Shown in pieces: positions 31,701 through 43,700 of a stretch of DNA of 64,000 nt. The DNA is from Membranipora membranacea (Eukaryota > Bryozoa > Gymnolaemata > Cheilostomatida > Membraniporidae). How positions within the stretch are numbered: position 1 is the stretch's first letter; every line of letters starts with the position of its first letter. The DNA is taken from contig OU612069.1 of the NCBI GenBank assembly GCA_914767715.1, positions 6,448,001 through 6,512,000 on the forward strand, written 5' to 3'. The translations under genes and the position numbers were made by a program. The notes beneath the pieces were generated by a model. That model had not been told where the DNA came from and ran no database searches. It worked only from the letters and a program-made list of their open reading frames with translations.

Positions 31701-34700
31701 CTATAGCCAACGTCGCTCGGCACTGATTTTCTTCATCCTTGATTTGGGTACACCAATCTACACGTATTTACAATTAAGACCAATAAAACAATGGTTTTTT
31801 ATAAAATATTCAGGCAATCAAATTTGAGTCCATAATTGCAAGCAATTTGATATGGTCTTCTACTATTTAGCTAAGCTGCAGGAGTGAACTCTCACTGCAG
31901 GAGCCATCGAATGTTCTCAGAGTTGACAATAACAGGATAATCTCATTTATTGAACCCACCATACACAGACCATTTATAAGAGATTTTATAAAGGAACATT
32001 ACACAGGACACTTTTATGTGTAAATACCTAGAGATAATAATCGGCCTTCCCTCTATTCTTTCTTGGGGGATGAGGCATCAGCTCCATTGTAATTGAAATG
32101 TAAATGAAATTATTCTAAGGAGACAGGAGACACCTATACTTGTTTATGTGAACAAACTCATAGTAGTTCTCACAAGATGATGTCTCAATAACAAACCCAG
32201 GTGAAATCACCAAGCAGGGTTTATGGATATGGTTAATCTATCACATTGGGCCTATTTTAAAACTGGCAATACACGGTATACAAAACACGTAAAAAATTTG
32301 TAGTTAAGTGTTAATAGCTGAGAAGAAATGTGTTTCCCTGATCTGACAAAACACTAGAGTCTAGAAGTTTTGAAATATTACAACATAATGCAGTGCAATT
32401 GCTGTGTGTGCCCCTGTGCGATGTAAGAAGGTTGAGATACATTGCTTGGATGCTGCTTGAATTTGCTAATCTGTGACAGGGATTTGCGAGATCTAGTTTC
32501 TATTATCAGTGCTTATAGTGTTGGTTGATGTGTTAATTTACTGTAAGGTTATGATCTGGGCAAAATACTGAAAGTTGGTGGCTTGAAGTTAGAAGAGGCA
32601 AGCTTGACAAGTTATCTTATAGGTATTAAAAAAATTAAGGGTGTACTGTGGTCACATTAACCCCCCTCATGTGTACTGAAATGACTTAGGTAAAATAATG
32701 AATAAATCTGCCGGTCCCTGAGACTGTCAGAGATGCCAAATCTCGACTGGAGATTAGTGAGATTGTGGGTGCTGTGACAACTGCACGTCATGGCATCGTC
32801 TGGGAAGCAAACCGGTGGTTCTCAAAGGAAAGCCCAAAGGTTAGACGGGAGATGGTAGTTGATGAGGTGCGCAAGATGGAAGAGGAGCGCCGCCAGACAC
32901 AAGCTGTAGGCCAAGCCCAACAAGGCAGGTGGACTTGTTGGGAGTCTATTGAGCAGCGTCAGCTCAAATGGACAGAAATGTGGTCGATGGAGCCACAAAG
33001 GATCAGCTTTCTGGTTGGTGCAGCTTATGATCAACTACCGACCCCGGCGAACCTGGAACGCTGGAATTTGACCGAGAACTCGAAGTGCGCCGAGTGCTCG
33101 GCCAAGGGCACACTTCGACATATTCTGTCGAATTGCCCACAGAGCCTCGGAAGATACACATATAGGCATAATCAAATCCTGAAATTGTTGTGTAAATATG
33201 TCACGGAGAAGTGTGAATATGCTAATGCTGGTGGTGAAGCGCGTGAAAAGATTTTGCGCAAAAAGGGATTGATGAACAACGGAGAATGGCAGGTGAGATG
33301 CGACCTCACAGAGCAGCTCAGCATGCCACAGCATATTGTGATCACGAACCGAAGACCAGACTTATTTTTCTGGTCTGACAAAGAAAAAGCACTAATACTG
33401 ATGGAATTGACGGTGCCTTGGGAAGATAATCTCTCAAACGCGCATGAGAGAAAACTGACAAGATACAAAGATCTAGTGACACAATGCCAAGAGGTTGGAT
33501 TTGCGAATTATTTGCAGTGGAAGTTGGCTGCCGTGGATTCATAGCTAGATCAGCTACCAAATTTCTGACTAGAGTTGGGCTGTCGGGCAGAGAACTCAAA
33601 CAAGCCACAAAGAGCATAGTACATGAGGCAGAAAGCGCATCCGCATGGATTTGGCAACAGCACTGTGTGAAGACAAAAGCTAAGTAATCCTATTGCTTGT
33701 AAGCTGGGGTTTAACACACTCACTTTGTTTTGTGGAGTTGGCCAGCATTTAATTCCTTGGTTTATAATTCTTGTAAGGATTAGATTGAGGGGATTAAGTG
33801 ATGATTAGCAAACTGAGCGGGGGTAGAAGGCTAAGAGGGATTATGCCTTTATTACTCCAATGAAAGTAGTGTAATCTCGGCAGGGTGAAAAACCAAAGTG
33901 AGTCTGTGTTAGATCTAAGGCATTACAAACATAGGCAGGCAGAGCGATACAGGAGATCACAGTCAGCCCACTGGCTGTAGCGCATACAAGTCATCTCTCT
34001 GACTTGTGTATGAGTTGTACTATGCTCAATGTGATGAATTTGAGTTGTGAACTATGGCACGAGGGGCGGGTGCCTTAACGATTAGCAATGTTGCGCCGAT
34101 GAGTTGAAGGAAAGCAAACCTCTCTGCACTGGTTTGGCTTAGAGTATAAGCATGAGAGTGATGGGGCGAACATTGTTACACTGAAACAATGACGAGTTGG
34201 CAGCCTCCCTGGTTGCGCAACAGCGTAAACACACCAATTATGTCAAACCACCGAAACTGACAAAATGCACTGAGGGATCGATGAGATTGATTGAGAGGCT
34301 CATCAACACACAGGGGTGGCTTCATGCTGCTGGGGCCGGCCATGAGGAGGTTGTACTATAGAAGGCCTCGAAACAGCGTTTGACTCATGGTTTCTAGCTG
34401 AAGACCTGTGTGTTGTGCAGCGGTACGCGCACCACTGTATGTTGTATCTATCATGAATTAATCTGCCGGTCCCTGATTGGAAACCCAATATTTCTCTGTC
34501 ATGTGGAGGTTTCTAAATCTACTGGTTCTTCTATCAAACCTAGGTACTTTTCATATTCTGCTTTCACAATTAAATATGGGTTCAATTTTCATATTAGGAA
34601 CAATAATCTAATTCAGCATTCGATACTCATAATCTGATATTACTCTAAGTGATGTCATGTTAGAAGAAAATACTACAGGTTCACATCAAATCTTCATTGT

Positions 34701-37700
34701 CATATTAATATTGTATCATTGTATTGTGCTGAGTGTGAGGCCTCCATACGATTCAATGCTTTTCATTGGTTCAACTTTTGGTAAACAATAGAATCCTTTA
34801 AATGATGTGCCTCATTCTTTCCAATAGAGGATAAATGTAGCGTGTCAGCTTGCATCCAAAGTTTATATGAGAAAATTGAGAATAAATTTTAAGAAATGCT
34901 GCATAAAATGAAGGGAAAATACGATAGAGTGACCCTATATGATTCATCTATTGGCAACGTCAAAACAAGGTCACACAAAAAATTTGACGCTTCTAGCATT
35001 TGTAGAAAAGCATTTCAATTGAGTCATCTGGTTAATAAAAGTTAATTTTTTGCCAAAATTCCATCATGTTTTATGAAATTCGTGATTTTTTGCATTGATT
35101 TCGTGGATTAAATAGTAATTAAACCACCAAGCCTGGACAATAACCTCCAATCATTTTGTGATGATTTCTGCATCAAATTTAAAAAAATGTAGGAGGAGAT
35201 AAAGAGGAAACCATATAAGTCACAGAGAAGCAGAAATATCATCGTGTTGATAACAAGACGCTGATGTTTGTAAAGCAATTTGAAACTCGAAATACGATCA
35301 AAACTGATTGAGTTATGAACATAAAACCTAAATTGTTGACAGTAAATGATAATATCATTGCTTACTACACCCTCCAATGATGTTGCGTTATCCACAATTG
35401 AGTGCCTCACTTCATCTATATGTAGTGTCATGTCTAGGTTTATAATTAAGTCTATGGGTGCAATTGATTATGTTACAAAAATTAATAAAAATTTGTTATC
35501 ATATTTCAATTAAGGTGCAATAATCTAGCATTCACCCTAAAATATTCAGCCTATATCTTGCTCATAAAATTGGTCACAGCGTTAGAGTGTCACAATACAC
35601 AAATTAGTAATATTTACTTCTAAACTTATCCGTGATAATTTATAATCATTAAGTTGAGGGACTAAAAATCATACTGCTAGATATTTTGTTATCACTCGCA
35701 CATACAGATCTTCTGCAAATAAGTGTAGGTATCTTTACCAGTTGGGGATGATCTAATGACACCATTTGCCGAACAATCAAGTAGGCCTATTGAAATTTTA
35801 AATTTCGGAATATTTTTCCATAAAGTAATTGTTATTATTATAATAACCTAACTATGGATTTAATTACTTCTTTTTATGAGAATAATACGGAATCTTCAAG
35901 TGGGAGATGTGGGATGGAAGTTAACAAAAGTATTTTGATATAGAAACGCATATTATTGTGATATGGTTATTAGATTATTTTGAGTAATAGGAAGGCTTTC
36001 GGTTAGAAGATGTGTCTTTGCCCATTTAAGCCTGCATTACAGGACTTAAATCCATTTTTACAGCACAAGTTGAGCAATTGAATTTGTAAGAAATTAGATT
36101 CCTAATTTAGCGATATGTTTGTTGGTGTATACTTGTGAAACAGATAGTGGTGTGAACTTGATCAGTGCGGCCAAAAAATGAATTTACAGTAGTATTCATC
36201 GTATATATGTAGCAAATTGGTACATATTGAATTTAATTATTTTCAATAACTTGGACTATGAGCCTGTCTGCCAACATGTCTGACAAACAACAAAATTGAT
36301 AAGGTGATAACAACAGTAATCGTTTTGTCTTTTTGTCCTGTGACAGTAATTATTTTATCTTTTTGTTTTTGTAAATACTTAAAGAGAAATTAAGAAAGTG
36401 TAGCGGGACGTCTGGCAGTTCAATGATTCTATGAAATATCAAGCTGTGTTGATACCTTTAGTCGGTGTTGATTTTTAATTTTAAGCACTCACCACCAGTT
36501 AAGTGGCTGACAGGATACCCAGCCGTCAGCCTGTGTCCATGCGGACACAGTTGGGGGGACAACCTGTGCTGGTATAGACGGAAGGGCAACTTGTTTTAAT
36601 GGACAGACAAATTTTGCTGAACAGGCATGGGCGGATAGTCAAAACGGAATGCCCAACTTCTTCAGCTTGACCCGAAGCCTTTACCGACTGGCCCCTAGTG
36701 AAATTACATTGTTGCTAGCATGGTGCGAAGTTGCCATAATGCTGAAAACAGCTTAAATTAAGAGATTGTATGTGTATTATCCACAAGAAGAGATGTTAGA
36801 GCCCGTGTAAAATTTACACAAATTTGGAGCAGTGCAGTGCTCTAAACAGCAAGATTGCTCTTGTATGATGACTGTAATGACTAAATACTTTAAAATACCA
36901 CCTGTATTACTGACCCTTAAGGTATAGTAACGCCTAAAAAAAAGTTGTCCAAATTAGTTGATTTTGGCATATATGGAAGACCATCTAGGTAGGAGTATAT
37001 TTCTATGAGAACCGAGGACGTAACGTCTTTTGACGTCACGTCATGACTGCACGAACACCACGTATTTTGCTGGAAAGAGAACTTTCAGGCAGCTGTAGCA
37101 TAGAGATGGAATTGGTATTCTTCTTGATTTTTGTAAAAACGATTTATAAAGAAGGTGAGGTTGAATTATTTATCATCATATTCCTTCAATTTGGCTCCTG
37201 AGTGCTTTTTTTGTGCACAATGAAGTAACGCATAATTATGTGCCAGACATGAGGTTTCTTTTTGGTGTCCTCACAGCTGAATTCTAATCTGACAACATAA
37301 AAAACCCTAGTTAACAATTCTAGAGACTACAAAATGTATATATATGGAAAAAATATTCTCCTGCATAGACTTTGGGAGTGGATACCACTGTGTAAAGGAA
37401 AGTAATATTTGCTCATTAGCTCAACTGTGCATTTAGTTATTTATCTAACACAATTTGAGCACCTGACATGATTTATTGTATCTGTTGCATGCATTGACTC
37501 CTCATGACAATGCGTGAGCATTGTGTAATTGATAAACGATCATTAACGCTCTACAAGCTCTCATTTCTATCAGTAGGGGATGTTTGATTATTTTCTCAAT
37601 GACAAAACATGGTATGATATGGAGTTATTTTTCTGAAGATATAGAAGGCCTCAGCCTTGATTGATTGCCGGTTATTTTAGTAAACCAACTGATAACAGCG

Positions 37701-40700
37701 GCGTGATGTTGCTCTTCAACTTAGCTACCATAGCAACCATAGCACCTCTCAAAGTTGACCTACTGAACACAGGAAGCAAATCTGCTCTCTGGGAGTGACT
37801 CACCTCACTTATCCCCTTTGAATTCCATATTCATATTTCTTGGAAGGTGTGAGTTATGATTTCAACTTTGTTTTATGATGGTTTTTGACGAGTTTGGACA
37901 TGTTTATCCAAATCTGTGGCCAATAATACGACATAATCTCCACTTCGGTAATCTGATAATATTTTTTTATGAATGAAACAGAGATGGTTCCGGTTGACCT
38001 AATTTGATGACCAATAATTTGGGAATCAGCAGGATATTTCAACATCAGCTGTAAAAAAGACAGAGTGAATTGTCTTCCTCCTGACATTGAAAAGACAACT
38101 TTGTGCATATTTAGCCTGTTCTGTCATATTCAAATATCCTATTGTTTCATGATCAATGCTGTCATTATCCTCTTATTGTCATGCCCAAAGCAGTTGTTTG
38201 TGTTATCAGACTGCTATTACACCACCATTTCCAGCTGATAGCTGATTTCACACACTGCTGGTATAGCTCGTTGCGTCATGCGCAAAGTGTGAATAATTTC
38301 ATTCATAAATAATTTTCTCGCGCTCTGTTTCATAGTATTCGTAGTAATTGTAGTAAATACTGTAATTAGCAATAAAAAATAAACTGATGAAGATATTGCA
38401 AAAAACTTTTTTGTATAAGCAATAGTTTCAAATTACCTATCCGACCATAAAGGTATTATGAAAATTCACCGACACCGTTACTGTACCTTAATTGAGCAGA
38501 CCTAAATAGACCTAGATGAGCATGCATGCAATGACTGGTTCACGTTATAGCTTGAATTCAAAAAAACAATCATAGCAAGCAAGCATTATCACATTTACTA
38601 CACGGCAATTAGACGTACTTCTTGTGTTACACTTGTTTAGACAAAGAGGGGAATAAGTGACAATAACAGCAGGTAATCCCATTATTATGTCATAAGACGG
38701 ATCACTGTAAACATCCCTCAATCTCTAGCCCATATTTGTTGATACTCACTTTCTTTTGCCATCATTGATCTAAGCCAAGATCCTGCCAATGCGACGCCCA
38801 TCGAATTAAGTCACGATATATCGAAACAGTCATTCAGAAACCAATCTGATCAAACACCTGTTTTCTCTTGACATACTCATTTGAGAACAAACTACTGTTA
38901 GCCTGTCTAGCATTCCTGTTTAAGGAGAGCGAGTTGTGAAACTGCATGAAAATGACAAAAAGAGGAGGCAATCTTACTTGGAAAATATCCAGTCATGTCT
39001 TTTCTCTTTACAAGAGAGCTCCAATTCAGAATCGATTAATCAAACTTAATGTAGACGATCAATTGAATTGTGTGCATGATAAATATTTGTAGAGTTTCCA
39101 AAAAAATATGTATACGCAAAATCAAAATCAGAGTTCCAAACATAATGTTTTCTTCAAAAGACAGTTAGTCAAGTTTATCACTGTTGTCAGGGGAACATCA
39201 CGGCCACTGGGATTTTATAAAAAAAATTGAAAAGGAATAAATCTATTACAGAATAGGTGCTCAATTAGTCTGTGTCCCAATCTCTTACAACTCAGATGTT
39301 TCGGTCCAGCGACCAGCAATGCATAATAAGTAACACCAAACAATACTTAATAACTCTGTCAAGCTATGTAGGCCTATTAAGATACAATAAAGGTCATTTA
39401 AAATATGTGTGGTAGCCAGTCATTACGAAGTGCAGTTAAGTGAAGAAGTTATGTTTGTCATCTAACATGTGAGCTCTTTGTTGTTTGATCTCAAACTAAT
39501 GCTGTATGCAGAACATGCTTGGCACTGAGACTTTTACTCTGAATAGTATAAGAAAATATGACTGTGTATACAGAAGCTTACTGTATTAGCCGAGTGATTA
39601 CTGAAAATAAGCGAAGGCTCTAAAAAATTATTGATCCTACTAATCTGTTACTTTCCATTGTACAGAGGCAGCTAGAGCTTGATAGTTGTATCATCACGAA
39701 ATGCAGCGGTGTTTCTTAGATCAATTAATCATTGCTATACAGGCAGCTGAATAGAGTGCAATATTGTGGATTTAAGGTTGATTGTATGATGAGATAGATC
39801 TTGAAGAAAAACTTCCTGAGAAACTTATCCCCCTTGTTTTACAAAACTGTGCCCATTTTTTACGTCAACAGGTTTTTTCAATTTATCCTAATTAATAAAT
39901 GTTTTATTGGGCTTCGTGAAATATTAAGCGAATGAAAGCAGAATTAACATGGAATCACTGGTTGCCAAGAAATTCACATGTGAAGTTTGTTCATGCGAAA
40001 GTTTACAAGATCACTTTGCAGTGAAACTAAGCCAACAAATAACTAAGTACTAAATTGTGAGTTCATTAATTGCAACAGGTCCAACTGATATAAGTGTCAC
40101 TACAGCTGCTATCCCTACATAATCAATAAAAATTTAACTTTACTTGAATTTTCTCAGGCATGACCTCATCTTGGCCGATAATGAAAAGTGATAAGTTGTG
40201 CTTTTTTTTCAGTTATCGTTATGTTGTGACAGCTCATGTTTGCCTCATTAATTGTTGATTGTTTTATTCGTTTAATAATTTTCTAATGAAGTTTTACCTA
40301 AAGCACACCTCCAAGACAAAGTAAGTATATTAATTTGTATGGCCCCGTTGGAGGGGAGGGGGGGGGTTACAGCGCCTCTGTCAAACCAAAAAAGCTTTAT
40401 CTGTTTAACGCAAGAGTTTGTTTGGTGTTCCAATGCGCTGCACAGGATAGTCAATGATGCCAGGTTCACATCTGAAAGCTGAAGATCCCTCCTGATTAGG
40501 AAACCCTAACCTGAGCAACCCTGATTATCACAATAAACAACATTTTAAATGATTTAAATTTAGATATGTTTATAATCTTAGCAATCTTAGAAGTTGTGCC
40601 CATCTCATATTTTCTTAAAAATTAGCAATTGATAGATCATAATGGAGTCATTTGCACAATGATCATGTTATTGATGTTCCTAAACTGATTTGGTAGATCA

Positions 40701-43700
40701 AGCAATATTTATCAAGCTGGTCTACATTGCCAAAAAGAGCAGCACCAACCTTTCTTGCACTAATTAACAACAGTCCAAGGCTGTGAATATCATCCAAAAA
40801 CTCTATTGATGTGATCACTGCTGGCCTGATTCATACCTGGGGTGTATTGCTATGTAGGCGAATTGAGATTTTCAATCCAAGAATATTTCTTGCCAAAGTA
40901 ATTGCTATTATTATAATTACCAAATTGTATATTCACTTAGGTTTTTTATAAATACAGGATTTTCGAGTGGGAGATGTGGAGTGAAAGTCATCACAAATAT
41001 TTTCCTGAATTTATATCAAAAAATATATTATAAAATTACGATTATTAAAGTACTGCACAGCTATCGGTGAGAAACTGTGTCGTGTGCTTATTTGAGCCTT
41101 CATGACAAGAATAAGTACCATTTTTAACAGCATGGTAAGAGCGTTTGAATTTGTAAGAACAGAATTCCTAATTTGGCAATACGTGGGCGCAGACTTGTGA
41201 TACAGATAGTTGTGCTATGATCTGTGCTGCCCAAAATTACTCATTATTATTATGATTTATTATGATATTCATTGTTTATTTGAGCCTATTGTTACGTATT
41301 AAATGAGATCATTTTCAGTTACATAGACTATGACCAGCCTGCCAGCATGTCCGACAATCAACAAAACTAATCAGGTGGAAACGACTGTGACAGTAATTAA
41401 TTTCCCTTTTTGCTTGCGGTATATACTTTTGAGAAATAAACTGCTTTAGCTCATCATATAGCCTCATATCTGACTGTGCATCGATACAATGGTAAATCGT
41501 TGATTTTTATTTTTAAACACCCACCAGAGGTGTGGGGCTGATGGGATTTCAAACTGTCCACCTGTGTCAATGTGTCCTTTGCCCATCTGTCGGACACATT
41601 TGACGGGACAACCTGTACTGAAAAGGCATAAGCAGATGGAAAATTTGTTTTAATGGACAGACAGTTTTAGCTGGACGGATAGACCAAATTTAATGGCTAA
41701 TTTTTTATCGGCTCAATGACCTCCTCCCACTTGCTCTAAATGAAATTACATTGGCGGCAAAGCGTTTTTGGACTGATCAATTTAACAAGCCACCTGGGAA
41801 AGAGGTACGTGTTGGGTATACCATGAATTGGTTACATTTTTTATAGAAACAGAGGGGCAACAAAAAATAACATAGTATACCACCTGTATTATTGAACCTT
41901 ATCGGAACAAACCTAAATAGACCTAGATGAACATGCATGCGATGGCTGGTTCATGCCGCAAAGTTAAAATTAAAAAAACGCTCAATTCATCCTAATATCG
42001 CACCTATATGTACTTCTTGTGACATGCCTCTGCAGACAATAATAGGGGAATGAGTGACAAAACAGCAGACTGATCAGTTTAAACATTCTTCCATCTCTAG
42101 CCCACATTTAGTGAAACTCACTTCTTTTTGCAATCATTGATTTAAGTATCATTTATTGCCAATGCAGCGTCTATCGAACCAAGTCACAATTTATTGAAGC
42201 AGTTATTTAGAAACAAGTCTTTGATTTGGTCAAACACTTATTTTCTCTTGACATACTCGTGAACAAACTACTGCAGCCTGTCTGGCATTCCTGTTTCAGG
42301 AGAGCGAGTATTGACACTGCATAAAAATGACAAAAAGAGAAGGCAATGTTAAATTTACAATGTCCAGTTATGTCTTTTCTCTTTACATGAAGCTCCAATT
42401 CAGTGTCCATCAAATTGTGTGCACGATAAATATTGCTAATATTGTTAAATTGTTGATAACGAATCGTAATATAATTGCATATGTATGTGCTTTCATTTTT
42501 CTTGGGCCTAATTAAATCGATGATGCACCAACCAAATTATTTGCACTTAAAACCGGATTTCCCAATTTTAAGTTGGTGTAATGAGGTCAGACCTATGTTG
42601 TCCTGACCTCTTTTAGCTTCGCAATAGAGAATCGCATCTCGCTTACTCAAAGGTACTACTGTTGCAAGCATCTGACTCACATGTTTTTATCAGATATTAA
42701 TAGGTATTTCTAGTGATGCAAGTTACGTTACTCAGATGTGAATCTCGATCTATAATTGCTGACTAAAAATATAAGCTTCTTTTACAAATATAAATGCTGA
42801 AAAAACTGACATTGCTAGTGATGCTAGGTGTGCGATTCAGTTTAACAATTCACAGTGACATTTCACTCCATCCATAAAAATTTTTTGGAACATTCACTAG
42901 ATTTGGCTTCTGCCTGGTATAATTGGTATAAATTGATACTCAACGCATCAAAGACAGATGCTATGACAGTGTCTAATTTTGATTTTGATTTTCTCAGACT
43001 AATTTCTCAGAGCATGTCCTTCATGCACTTCAAACAAATGTAAATATTTAGGAGAAATTTTAGGTAAAAATATAAATTTAAAATCCCATGTCATTGAGAC
43101 AAAACCCATTCATAGCAAACTTTAAGAGAAATCATGTTACTCAAAGGTAGCAAACTAATTGTTTACTGACTTATGACTCACATCACTGACTTCTCTCCTC
43201 TACTGGACTGTCCTACTTCATTGTATATTAGCCATCCTACTCCGTTTGTATTTTGCATTTGTTACCATGTTTTGGAGAGTACCCAGCCCCCTTTACCGTG
43301 CTTGGCTCCCGGCGCCTTGTTGTGGTTGATTTTAGCGCATGGGCAAGGACTTGCTACCCTGATCTGGTCTCGGATGCCTTGTGACCTGGTGTCTGATAAT
43401 CCACTGGAAACCCCTACAGTGTTGTCCCAGATTACTAACAAAAGTTGTCTTTCAATTTTTCCTTATCCTCCCCCTTACATGTTAACAACCCACTGCTGAA
43501 AACCCTGTGATTGTGACAGTGACGCCAAAACCCCCCTTGAATTGATCCCTTGCGACTCGTGGCTGTGAAGCTATACATAATACCTAACTGTAGCATCTCT
43601 GATAACTGATATACTGTTATTTACATCCAGATAATCAAGTCTCACTCTGTTATCACTACACAGCATATCGCCCTTGAAAGGAGACAACTACTCCGACTGC

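Larger units (their letters stand above)
30500..35460. repeat. Large inverted repeat arms inside repeat copy 1
   Basis: The segment around 30500-30740 reads, reverse-complemented, like 35270-35460. Shared pieces include GTGTCATGTCTAGGTTTATAAT, the run CC[AT]CAATT[AG]AGT and the [AT]TTGAGTTATGAAC-type stretch. The spacer holds the R2-type insertion. The same pairing exists in copy 5 (about 59160-59400 against 61250-61400), so it predates the duplication. Confidence 0.65.
27660..39790 (+). repeat. Long repeat unit, copy 1 (with an internal R2-type insertion)
   Basis: 28190-39790 aligns by eye, in the same orientation and order, with 56826 to the window end; its first part (27660-28270) also matches 40030-40560 and 47590-48110. 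Relative to copy 5 it has about 0.9 kb extra (about 31200-32105) and the insertion at 32722-34452. Matching anchors include the CATGCATGCAATG block at about 38521 and the CGGACACAGTTG block at about 36540. The sequence is non-coding. Confidence 0.8.

Noticed and set aside
43173-43499. 108-codon plus-strand frame near the LRR exon as a gene
   Set aside because: No domain, no splice context, lies in an insert absent from the sister copy; kept only as an unknown insert.
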